A stretch of DNA of 12,525 bases from Lachnoclostridium sp. UBA3320. Lineage in GTDB: Bacteria; Bacillota; Clostridia; Lachnospirales; Lachnospiraceae. Below the pieces are notes generated by a model that was not told the origin of the DNA, searched no databases, and was given only the letters and a program-made list of their open reading frames with translations. Both the position numbers and the translations under genes were made by a program. Location: NCBI GenBank assembly GCA_002361175.1, contig DESG01000070.1, forward strand, positions 1 to 12,525, in the 5' to 3' direction. The first letter of the stretch is position 1; every line of letters starts with the position of its first letter. Of this stretch, positions 1 through 7,388 are shown one piece after another.

Positions 1-2
1 GC

Positions 3-2936
3 TCAAAAGTTGTAAAGTGGTGTGACTTTAGATGAGTCAGATGGTTTATTGTTGTTTGGTGTTTCTGTTGTCCATGAATCTGCAAAGACAGGCTTGTCTG
101 AATCTGCTACTACAGCTCTTAAATCGTCATAGTAAAGTACACCTTTTACCATTTCGCTTCCGTCTGCAAATGCTGGTGAGTCACCAATAGCATTTACCCA
201 AAGTCCTGCGCTGTTTATAGTTTTTAATGCATCACCGCTTAATGGGTCATCACTGCCATCGTTTGCTTTAAATTCAGTAAATGGAAGTGTTACAAGCAAT
301 TCTTTGTCTGTTTTTGCGTAGTCTTCATATGTATTAAGGTATGCTTCATATGCTTTGCCACCTGAATTAATCTGTACTACTGTTTTCTGATTTTTGCCAT
401 CAGGTTTTACCCAGAATCTTAATGCATTATATGCTGACCAGTCTACTTCTCTGGAGATTGTAGCACCACCCCAACCAGTCTTTGTTTCGTTATATTCAAG
501 CTTAAATGCATAGTTTCCTTCATAACGTGGGCTTTCTACTACTGAGATATCTATTGTACATTCTGAGTCGTTGTTTGTTGCCCATTTACCAAGCAAAAGA
601 TTTGTAAGTCCTGCATATGACTCAAAGTCATCTATCTGCTCTGGAAGCATTTCTTTTTCTTTCACCCCAAGAATAACACTTATCTCTTGACAAAGTTTGT
701 CATCTACATATAAACCTATAGTTCCTGTTACGGTTTCACCTATCTCATCTAAGACTGCCTTTGTCAGTGTAGCTGTATAGATTTTTCCTGAAGAATCTTT
801 CTGTGCTGCAAGTTCCTTGGTTTTGCCATTGCCTGATACACGAAGAGATACTTTGCCTTCTGTTGGCATATTCAGCTTTGCTGTTACTTTTACATCGTCA
901 AGAATCCTGCTTCCAGATACTGGCAGAGTGATATATCCGCTAATATCTTTTGTCCCTGTAATTGTTGCTTCTTTAACAGAAGAAAGTCCTTCCAGTATAT
1001 TTTTCTGGTCTGATGCAAATATGCTTCTGCTGTCATTATAAAATTTTATAAATGAATCAAGCATTTCATGACCATAAAGGCTTCCATCACTATTTTTCTT
1101 TGAGACAAATGGTGTGTAGTATGATGAAGAACTTGAATAGTTTGACCATAGCATAAAGTAAGAGCAGTTGTACTCAGACTTTGTTACTGCGTCAAGCACT
1201 TCGGTAAACCATTCTTTACGCTCATTGTCTTTTGGAAGCAGTGCCACGCTGCCATTCCTAATGCCTGTTTCTGTTACTGCAAACAGCTTGCCATGCTTCT
1301 TTGCAAAAGCATCTGTAAGTTTAATTGCACCTTCAAAGCTGTTTTTGAAAGAGTATTTACTATCGTCAGCAGAAGGGTTATCAGCATATGCGTCAAATCC
1401 TACAAGGTCTACATAATCATCACCTGGATAGCGTTCTTCATAGTCCTTTTCTGAGCCAGCTTCTGAACCTGGTCCATACAGATAAAGCATATTGTGTATA
1501 TTCTTTTCATCACGCAGGTATTCAACTGTGTACTTAAATACATTTTTATAAGTTTCAGGTTCACAGAAAGCTTTGCCCCACCAAAACCAGCTACCTGTGT
1601 TTTCATGAAATGGTCTGAAAAGAATTGTGCCTTTTACCTGTGATGCATAGTCAGCTATCATATCAAGATATGCAGTAAATGCTTCGTTAAATTCTCCTCC
1701 TGGCAGTATCTTGTTCATGCAATCCCCTGTCAGTTCATTTGAATCTTTTGCTGTATAATCATATTTATCATATGTCTTTTCGTATGAATCTGCATTATTC
1801 TTCTTTACAGCGTATGCAAAATTGTACATATGTGCTGAAAGTGTCATAATAGCGCCTTTATTAATGGAATCATTTGAAAATGCTGCTGCTGCCTTAATAT
1901 CATCCGCTGCTGTTGTATCATCAACAGCTATTCCAGCCTCTTTAGCTTTTTCTTCACCAAATTTTTCAATATATTTTTCTGCAAAGCCTTTAAACATTTC
2001 TCCACAGTCAAGACCGTCAATAGCAGATATTGAACCTGTTACATCCTCTGTGTCAGAAAGTGTTAAATCCTTACTTCCTGCTTTTAGTGCTTGGTCTTCC
2101 ATATGACCATAAATTACAGAAGAGGACTCACCAACAGCTTTAAGATATTGGTATACAGCTTTTGTATTCTTGTCTGCGTCAGGGTCTGCAAGTTTTATGC
2201 TGTCTGCATAATTATATGCATTCCCATTTACTGACAGCGCTGTATCAGTACCAGTTAAGGCTGTGCTACTCTGTACCTTTACAGTGGAATTGACATATCC
2301 GCTTACATAGCTTATAGAAATATTGTCAAAGTATACTGCATCTTTATAGTCTGTATTTTGTCCAACTATAACTAGTAAAAGTTTCTTAGGTGATATTTCT
2401 TCTGCACTGCTTCCGTCAATGTCAAACTTAAATGTAACTTTGTTTAAGTTTCCTTTACTTTCCGCTTTTAAGCTAGAAACTGAACTCATTTGGTCGTTAA
2501 GCACTGCCTTGCCGCCTTCTTCTGCTACGGCTTTAATGGTTATGTCGCCTGTCAGCGAAGGATTGTAATAAAAGTCAAAGGATAGTTGATTATATCCTTT
2601 AAAGTCTATTCCTTTTTCATCTGAAATACTGACACCTGTCTGTGCCCATCCATTACCTGATGCTTCTGAATAATCAAGATTGACTTTTAATCTCTGACCA
2701 GCTTGGTCATGTTCAGCTGAACCTGTAACTTTTGCATCTCCACGCCAGCTATCATCATATACCCAGTTTTGTACTCCATTTGAAAAATCCCATGTGCGTG
2801 CTTCTTTTGAATCATCTTCTGCAGCGTATGACAGTTTAATCGCTGTTGGTTGTAAAGCTGTTACACACATAGACAGTGCAAGTGCTTTTGCGGCAATTTT
2901 CTTGCCAACATACTTTTTAGTTTTTTTGTTCCCCAT
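3..2936 (-). CDS. Secreted multidomain GH26 beta-mannanase
   Basis: The protein (977 aa) should hydrolyse beta-1,4-mannan outside the cell. Residues 1-39 form a signal peptide: a lysine-rich start, a hydrophobic core, and likely cleavage near SYA-A. Residues ~46-210 are a beta-sandwich module typical of mannan-binding CBMs. Residues ~258-640 are the GH26 catalytic barrel: RPFHENTGSWFWWG carries the likely acid/base Glu445, and FAVTETG carries the likely nucleophile Glu556. Residues ~648-760 look Ig-like. Residues ~765-945 form a second carbohydrate-binding-like beta-sandwich (DDFESYAG...YYDDLR). The C-terminus is a short Asn/Pro/Ser linker that stops abruptly (SDSSKVTPLYNF). The start is ATG at 2936, ten bases after GGAG; an earlier ATG at 2941 is in another frame and soon stops. 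A consensus promoter lies 140 bp upstream. The catalytic assignment is secure; the exact CBM families are not. Confidence 0.92.
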   Translation of the reverse strand: MGNKKTKKYVGKKIAAKALALSMCVTALQPTAIKLSYAAEDDSKEARTWDFSNGVQNWVYDDSWRGDAKVTGSAEHDQAGQRLKVNLDYSEASGNGWAQTGVSISDEKGIDFKGYNQLSFDFYYNPSLTGDITIKAVAEEGGKAVLNDQMSSVSSLKAESKGNLNKVTFKFDIDGSSAEEISPKKLLLVIVGQNTDYKDAVYFDNISISYVSGYVNSTVKVQSSTALTGTDTALSVNGNAYNYADSIKLADPDADKNTKAVYQYLKAVGESSSVIYGHMEDQALKAGSKDLTLSDTEDVTGSISAIDGLDCGEMFKGFAEKYIEKFGEEKAKEAGIAVDDTTAADDIKAAAAFSNDSINKGAIMTLSAHMYNFAYAVKKNNADSYEKTYDKYDYTAKDSNELTGDCMNKILPGGEFNEAFTAYLDMIADYASQVKGTILFRPFHENTGSWFWWGKAFCEPETYKNVFKYTVEYLRDEKNIHNMLYLYGPGSEAGSEKDYEERYPGDDYVDLVGFDAYADNPSADDSKYSFKNSFEGAIKLTDAFAKKHGKLFAVTETGIRNGSVALLPKDNERKEWFTEVLDAVTKSEYNCSYFMLWSNYSSSSSYYTPFVSKKNSDGSLYGHEMLDSFIKFYNDSRSIFASDQKNILEGLSSVKEATITGTKDISGYITLPVSGSRILDDVKVTAKLNMPTEGKVSLRVSGNGKTKELAAQKDSSGKIYTATLTKAVLDEIGETVTGTIGLYVDDKLCQEISVILGVKEKEMLPEQIDDFESYAGLTNLLLGKWATNNDSECTIDISVVESPRYEGNYAFKLEYNETKTGWGGATISREVDWSAYNALRFWVKPDGKNQKTVVQINSGGKAYEAYLNTYEDYAKTDKELLVTLPFTEFKANDGSDDPLSGDALKTINSAGLWVNAIGDSPAFADGSEMVKGVLYYDDLRAVVADSDKPVFADSWTTETPNNNKPSDSSKVTPLYNF

Positions 2937-3071
2937 ACATTATTTGCTCCTTTTCTTGATTTTGGCGTATTGCGTCTTTGCATTTCCTTGAAAGACTATA
3001 TACTAGTTAATAAATATCTTAAAAATTAGCTTAAAATATCGTTATTACAAAGGATATTTATTCTAATTTTT
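2937..3071 (-). promoter_or_regulatory. AT-rich 5' leader of the mannanase gene with competing inverted repeats
   Basis: About 134 bases separate the predicted transcription start from the ATG. On the plus strand AATAAATATC (3009-3018) pairs perfectly with GATATTTATT (3053-3062), and AAAAATTAG (3021-3029) with CTAATTTTT (3063-3071). In the RNA the arms run in the order a-b-a'-b', so the two helices interlock as in a pseudoknot or exclude one another. No known riboswitch is recognised. The helices are almost pure A-U, so they would be weak, and chance in AT-rich DNA is a real alternative. Confidence 0.35.
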
Positions 3072-3076
3072 AGTTA

Positions 3077-3105
3077 ATTATATTACTTATTTTTCCTTTT
3101 GTCAA
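3077..3105 (-). promoter_or_regulatory. Consensus sigma-A promoter for the GH26 mannanase
   Basis: On the minus strand TTGACA (3105-3100) and TATAAT (3082-3077) are separated by exactly 17 bases. Both hexamers match consensus fully. Transcription should start near 3070. A third copy of the leader's 10-mer AATAAATATC lies upstream of the -35 at 3127-3136, which could be a regulator site. The promoter makes the mannanase gene independent of the upstream ylxM-like gene. Confidence 0.85.
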
Positions 3106-3169
3106 TATTTATATATTTTTTCTTAAAATAAATATCAAATTTGTGCATATATAATAAATAATATAATTG

Positions 3170-3535
3170 TTATTCTTCTAATATCTTTTCAAGAAGGTTA
3201 TATATTTCCTGAAATTCACAATTATCTGTCATACCTGCTGCTTCCAGCTTGTCACGCAGTTGTTTTATAAGTTTTTGCTGTTCTGTAAACTTTTCCACAA
3301 GGCCAAGTTTTTCTTCATATCCCCTAAGTTTTTTTATTGCACGCTTTACTGTATCATGTACCCCTTGTCTTGTAATCCCCTCATCAAGCGCAATTTCGCT
3401 GAAATTAAAGTCTTTTAGTATGCTTGCTTCAAACATCCTGCGCTGGTTTTCTTTTAGCAGTGCGCCATAAAAATCATATAACATTGATAATTCAAGACGT
3501 TCATCTATAGAATGTTCATTTTTAGTTACAGTCAT
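3170..3535 (-). CDS. ylxM: YlxM-like helix-turn-helix protein
   Basis: The protein (121 aa) matches the YlxM/p13 family of small sigma-70 region-4-like helix-turn-helix proteins, which are associated with the signal recognition particle and usually encoded just upstream of ffh. Residues ~17-40 (LYDFYGALLKENQRRMFEA) carry the family's N-terminal signature. Residues ~43-71 (FSEIALDEGITRQGVHDTVK) are the helix-turn-helix. Residues ~75-121 form a charged, coiled-coil-like tail. The ATG at 3535 follows GGAG at six bases. No ffh gene is beside it: downstream is the mannanase promoter, and upstream is a strong hairpin after the oadA-like gene. Only about 30 bp lie between hairpin and ATG, so expression probably depends on read-through or a promoter inside oadA. 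The family call is good; the role in this context is unknown. Confidence 0.8.
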   Translation of the reverse strand: MTVTKNEHSIDERLELSMLYDFYGALLKENQRRMFEASILKDFNFSEIALDEGITRQGVHDTVKRAIKKLRGYEEKLGLVEKFTEQQKLIKQLRDKLEAAGMTDNCEFQEIYNLLEKILEE

Positions 3536-3565
3536 ATGCCACTCCGTTCTAAATAAAGTAAAGTA

Positions 3566-3591
3566 AAAAATACCCCATATGGGGTATTTTT
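3566..3591 (-). terminator. Perfect 26-bp palindrome, probable terminator of the oad-type operon
   Basis: The core TACCCCATATGGGGTA is flanked on both sides by five A/T bases, giving a perfect palindrome about 30 bp after the oadA-like stop codon. On the minus strand a run of T follows the stem, as in a Rho-independent terminator, and the flanks also permit termination on the plus strand. The core also resembles the TACCC-N-GGGTA operators of CsoR/CstR-family repressors. No such repressor is encoded in this window, so the terminator reading is preferred. Confidence 0.75.
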
Positions 3592-3621
3592 AGCTTAATA
3601 TTAATTTACAAAATCTATCTT

Positions 3622-5034
3622 TTAAACAGGATAAGCTACATTTTCTTTATCTGCTGCCTCTACATCTGCTTTATTCTGCTGTGCATCTCTGTATTTAAAG
3701 AATTCCATAGCCACCTGTGGGAAGAGTGCGTAAGAAAGTACATCTTCATCTTGTTGCTTATACTGCTTCATTTCCTGTTCAAGCTGTGCAAGCTGTGGCT
3801 TAATTAAATCAGCTGGACGGCATGTAATAGGCTCTACATCGCCGATGCACTTTTTCTGTACTTCAGGATTAAATGGCTTAACTGTCTGTCCAAATTCACC
3901 TGAAAGAAGTTTCTTTGATTCTTTTGTAACCATCTTATATCTTTCACCTGAAACTACATTAAGAACAGCCTGTGTTCCTACAATCTGTGATGAAGGTGTA
4001 ACAAGTGGTGGTTCTCCAAAGTCTTTACGTACTCTTGGCACTTCTTCAAGCACTTTCTCGTACTTGTCCTCCTGCCCCATCTCTTTAAGCTGTGATACAA
4101 GGTTACTAAGCATACCGCCTGGAACTTGGTAGCGAAGTGTCTGTATATTTACACCGAGCACTTTTGTGTTCATAAGACCTGATTTAAGTGCTTCTTCACG
4201 GAGTGGACGGAAGTAGTCAGCTATTTGGGCAAGTTTATTCTGATCAAGTCCTGTGTCATAAGGTGTGCCTTTAAATGCTTCTACCATAACTTCTGTAGCT
4301 GGCTGGCTAGTACCCATTGAAAATGGTGACATAGCTGTATCTATAATGTCACATCCTGCCTCGACAGCTTTCATATATGTCATTGCTGCTACACCTGACG
4401 TATAGTGAGTGTGAAGGTCAATAGGAATATCTACTGATTCTTTAAGCGCAGTAACAAGTTCTGTAGCTTTTACTGGCACTAAAAGACCTGCCATATCTTT
4501 TATACAAAGTGATTTTGCACCCATAGACTCTATTCTTTTTGCCATATCTTTCCAATAGTCAAGAGTATATGCGTCACCAAGTGTATAAGAAAGAGCTACC
4601 TGTGCATGACCATTTTCCTTGTTAGCTGCCTTTACAGCTGTTTCAAGGTTGCGCAAGTCATTAAGACAGTCAAAAATACGAATTATATCAATACCATTTG
4701 CGATAGACTTTTGTACAAAGTATTCCACAACATCATCAGCATAGTGATTATACCCTAAAATATTTTGACCACGGAATAACATCTGAAGTTTTGTATTCTT
4801 AAATCCAGCCCTTAGCTTACGAAGCCTTTCCCATGGGTCTTCTTTAAGGAACCTTAATGAAGCATCAAATGTTGCGCCGCCCCAGCACTCAACTGAATGA
4901 TATCCTATCTGGTCCATCTTATCTATTATTGGAAGCATCTGTTCTGTTGTCATTCTTGTGGCAATCAGTGACTGATGTGCATCACGAAGAATCGTTTCCG
5001 TAATCTTTAAAGGCTTCTTTTCTATATCTGCCAT
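3622..5034 (-). CDS. oadA: Oxaloacetate decarboxylase alpha-type carboxyltransferase (5S/PycB-like), no biotin domain
   Basis: The protein (470 aa) belongs to the OadA / pyruvate carboxylase subunit B / transcarboxylase 5S family. It should move the carboxyl group of oxaloacetate to biotin, giving pyruvate. The metal-binding residues of the TIM barrel are visible: Asp18 in RDAHQS, Lys179 in CIKDMAG, and His208 and His210 in DLHTHYTSG. GTSQPATEVM near 241-250 matches the conserved active-site threonine region. The C-terminal ~150 residues form the usual helical carboxyltransferase extension, but the biotinyl domain of classical OadA is missing. The biotin carrier is instead encoded separately at 6235-6606. 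The ATG at 5034 follows a GGGGG ribosome site. It is the last gene of the operon, 39 bp after the pump gene. A role in pyruvate carboxylation is less likely, since no biotin carboxylase is present. Confidence 0.9.
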   Translation of the reverse strand: MADIEKKPLKITETILRDAHQSLIATRMTTEQMLPIIDKMDQIGYHSVECWGGATFDASLRFLKEDPWERLRKLRAGFKNTKLQMLFRGQNILGYNHYADDVVEYFVQKSIANGIDIIRIFDCLNDLRNLETAVKAANKENGHAQVALSYTLGDAYTLDYWKDMAKRIESMGAKSLCIKDMAGLLVPVKATELVTALKESVDIPIDLHTHYTSGVAAMTYMKAVEAGCDIIDTAMSPFSMGTSQPATEVMVEAFKGTPYDTGLDQNKLAQIADYFRPLREEALKSGLMNTKVLGVNIQTLRYQVPGGMLSNLVSQLKEMGQEDKYEKVLEEVPRVRKDFGEPPLVTPSSQIVGTQAVLNVVSGERYKMVTKESKKLLSGEFGQTVKPFNPEVQKKCIGDVEPITCRPADLIKPQLAQLEQEMKQYKQQDEDVLSYALFPQVAMEFFKYRDAQQNKADVEAADKENVAYPV

Positions 5035-5073
5035 TATTAATCCCCCTTTTTTAAACTTAAATAATTGACAAAG

Positions 5074-6222
5074 TTACACTCCAAATATTGCCATAAATAC
5101 ACCAGCGGCAACTGCTGTACCAATAACGCCGGCAACGTTTGGTCCCATTGCATGCATAAGCAGGAAATTTGTAGGGTCTGCTTCTGAGCCAACTTTTTGT
5201 GAAACTCTCGCTGCCATAGGCACTGCAGATACACCAGCTGAACCAATCAGCGGATTTATCTTGCCATTTGTCATCTTACACATCAGTTTACCAAATAATA
5301 CACCAGCGGCTGTACCCACACAGAATGCAATAAGCCCTAATGCAACGATTTTAAGTGTTGACAATCTTAAAAATGCTTCTGCACTTGTAGATGCACCTAC
5401 TGATGTACCAAGCAGAATAACTACAATATACATAAGTGCATTGGAAGCTGTTTCTGCAAGCTGTTTTACAACACCTGATTCCCTGAAAAGATTACCAAGC
5501 ATAAGCATACCTACAAGAGGAGCTGTTGTTGGCAGTATAAGACAAACAACGATAGTAACTATAATAGGGAAAAGTATTTTCTCTAGTTTAGATACAGGAC
5601 GAAGCTGTTCCATCTTGATTTTACGTTCGTCTTCTGTTGTAAAAAGTTTCATGATAGGCGGCTGAATAATAGGTACAAGTGACATATATGAATAAGCCGC
5701 CACTGCTATTGGTCCCATATACTCAGTCTGTCCTAACTTTCCACAAAGGAAAATTGATGTAGGACCATCTGCGCCACCTATAATTGATATTGCCGCTGCT
5801 GCCTTATCATTAAATCCAAGAAGGATAGCGATAAGATAAGCAGAGAAAATGCCAAACTGTGCTGCTGCTCCAAGAAGGAAACTTATTGGGTTGGCAATAA
5901 GCGGACCAAAGTCTGTCATCGCACCTACACCAAGAAATATCAGTGAAGGCAGAATGCTCCATTCATCGAGCAGATAAAAGTAATGTAATAAACCACCGAC
6001 ACCATTTGATGTATCCTCTGGACTTGCCATGATTTCAGGATAAATATTTACTAAAATCATACCAAATGCAATAGGAACTAACAATAATGGCTCGTATTCT
6101 TTTTTAATCGCAAGATAGAGAAACACACAGCCCACCAGTATCATAAGATAATTACCTAATGTAAGGTTCGCAAATGCGGTCTGGTGCAATAAGTTCTCTA
6201 GCGTTGTAATAACGTAATCCAA
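5074..6222 (-). CDS. oadB: Na+-pumping decarboxylase beta subunit (OadB/MmdB)
   Basis: This integral membrane protein (382 aa) decarboxylates carboxybiotin and couples the reaction to Na+ export. About nine or more hydrophobic segments are visible. Family motifs are intact: GVGAMTDFGPLIANP with the conserved Asp104, GGADGPTSI at 149-156, SYMSLVPIIQPPIM at 178-191, IGSAGVSAVPMAARV near 326-340, and MGPNVAGVIGTAVAAG near 359-374 with Asn362. The start is an unusual TTG at 6222, supported by GGAGG eight bases upstream that overlaps the stop codon of the biotin carrier gene; the tight packing suggests translational coupling. The same subunit serves oxaloacetate, methylmalonyl-CoA, glutaconyl-CoA and malonate decarboxylases, so the sequence alone does not fix the substrate. 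Confidence 0.93.
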   Translation of the reverse strand: MDYVITTLENLLHQTAFANLTLGNYLMILVGCVFLYLAIKKEYEPLLLVPIAFGMILVNIYPEIMASPEDTSNGVGGLLHYFYLLDEWSILPSLIFLGVGAMTDFGPLIANPISFLLGAAAQFGIFSAYLIAILLGFNDKAAAAISIIGGADGPTSIFLCGKLGQTEYMGPIAVAAYSYMSLVPIIQPPIMKLFTTEDERKIKMEQLRPVSKLEKILFPIIVTIVVCLILPTTAPLVGMLMLGNLFRESGVVKQLAETASNALMYIVVILLGTSVGASTSAEAFLRLSTLKIVALGLIAFCVGTAAGVLFGKLMCKMTNGKINPLIGSAGVSAVPMAARVSQKVGSEADPTNFLLMHAMGPNVAGVIGTAVAAGVFMAIFGV

Positions 6223-6234
6223 AGCCGTTCCCTC

Positions 6235-6606
6235 CTAGTTTAATGATGCAAGTACCGCTCCTGCCTCTACTGAATCGCCCGCTGACACATTAATGCCTGC
6301 TATTGTACCATCTTGTGGTGCAACTATTTCATTTTCCATCTTCATAGCTTCTAATATCATTATAACTTCACCTTTTTTAACAGCTTGACCTGCTGAAGCT
6401 TTTACAGATAAAATCTTGCCAGGCATAGGTGCATTGACCTTGACAGCCCCTGCTGCTCCTGTTTGTGCGGCTGGCTTAGGAGCTGCTTTTGGTGCAGCAG
6501 CTTTAGGAGCTGCGGCTGGCTTAGGAGCTGCTGCAGAACCAGCACCGCCTTCTTCTACTGTAACATCATAAACATTACCATTAACAGTAATTGTATAATT
6601 CTTCAT
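6235..6606 (-). CDS. Biotin carboxyl carrier protein of a decarboxylase/transcarboxylase complex
   Basis: The protein (123 aa) carries the biotin that shuttles the carboxyl group between the carboxyltransferases and the membrane pump. Residues ~1-20 are the short beta-rich N-terminus (MKNYTITVNGNVYDVTV) of the MmdC/GcdC/1.3S family. Residues ~22-50 are a flexible Ala/Pro/Lys hinge encoded by imperfect DNA repeats. The rest is a biotinyl domain with the EAMKMEN motif, where Lys89 is the biotinylated lysine. I chose the ATG at 6606 because GGAGG lies eight bases upstream; an in-frame start at 6621 would overlap this ribosome site. It is the only biotin carrier in the window and so is probably shared by both carboxyltransferases. 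Confidence 0.92.
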   Translation of the reverse strand: MKNYTITVNGNVYDVTVEEGGAGSAAAPKPAAAPKAAAPKAAPKPAAQTGAAGAVKVNAPMPGKILSVKASAGQAVKKGEVIMILEAMKMENEIVAPQDGTIAGINVSAGDSVEAGAVLASLN

Positions 6607-6657
6607 TATTTTTTCCTCCATATACTATATTCACTTATATGATTAAATTATTTATAA

Positions 6658-7374
6658 CTACTTTCTTCTTATAATTGAACGTATCATAAGCCCATCAGTA
6701 CATTCATTTTCACTTGCTGCGGCGATGGCTGCCGTAATAACTGCAACAAGTTCGAGGTCATCTGATAAGTCTTCCTCTTCTTCTATAACAGGTTCAGGCT
6801 CTGCTGGAACTGCCACTGCTACAGGCTCTTGTGCTTTATTATTATTCTGCATATCGTTTATACGTTTAAACTGCGCAATAATAATTGCAATGAATATAAG
6901 CACCAAAAATACAATAGCCATACTCATTACTGTATTAAGTGCAGCTGTACTCATTGTCTGACCAAGAGACTTGTACTTATCTACTTTCCATGAAGACATA
7001 TTTCCCTCTTCATCAAAGGTAACTGAAAATACAAGCTTATTGCCAGAACTTGTAAGAATTGTTTCATTGACAGTTGCAGTATCAGTGGTTATTGTAAACT
7101 CAGTGTCTGTCTTTTTGTCATAATCACCATACTGTTCACGCAGTTTGCCTGATTCTTTATACTGGGCGGCTGTATCTTCATCCATCTGATCTGAATAAGT
7201 TGATAACATACCATCAAAATCATATTCAAACCAACTTGATACAAATGAATCAGCATTGGTTTCAAGCGTCTTTTCATCAAAGTTTTCATTAGTCTTAACA
7301 AGACTAAAACTACATCCCGCCATCACCAGTATACAGGATATGATACAGCAAATTAAAGCTAATCTCTTTTTCAT
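6658..7374 (-). CDS. Lipoprotein-OadG fusion, gamma/delta subunit of the Na+ decarboxylase
   Basis: The protein (238 aa) has two parts. The N-terminus is a lipoprotein signal with lipobox LVMAGC (Cys21), followed by an extracytoplasmic domain of about 115 residues with a DUF3887-like look. The second part resembles OadG/MmdD: a single membrane helix at ~146-168, an Ala/Pro/Glu linker, and a C-terminal stretch (DLELVAVITAAIAAA, then IRSIIRRK) typical of decarboxylase gamma/delta subunits that bind the carboxyltransferase. Classical OadG is only about 80-120 aa and lacks the outer domain. The ATG at 7374 follows AAGGAG, 15 bp after the upstream stop. If Cys21 is lipidated, the protein is tethered twice, by lipid and by helix. 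The OadG assignment rests on the helix, the C-terminal motif and the operon; the outer domain's role is unknown. Confidence 0.82.
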   Translation of the reverse strand: MKKRLALICCIISCILVMAGCSFSLVKTNENFDEKTLETNADSFVSSWFEYDFDGMLSTYSDQMDEDTAAQYKESGKLREQYGDYDKKTDTEFTITTDTATVNETILTSSGNKLVFSVTFDEEGNMSSWKVDKYKSLGQTMSTAALNTVMSMAIVFLVLIFIAIIIAQFKRINDMQNNNKAQEPVAVAVPAEPEPVIEEEEDLSDDLELVAVITAAIAAASENECTDGLMIRSIIRRK

Positions 7375-7388
7375 ATGCCACTCCTTAC

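Noticed and set aside
817..2106. Several open frames on the plus strand opposite the mannanase gene
   Set aside because: They are shadows of a strongly supported coding frame, with no ribosome sites, domains or credible composition.
3533..3545. Identical CATATGCCACTCC at the starts of the ylxM-like gene and the oadG-like gene (7372-7384)
   Set aside because: The match covers only the ribosome site and start codon, and similarity does not extend beyond it. Chance plus ribosome-site constraint is sufficient.
6470..6540. Repeated GGCTTAGGAGCTGC units, considered as a tandem repeat or array
   Set aside because: They encode the Ala/Pro/Lys hinge of the biotin carrier, where such low-complexity repetition is normal.
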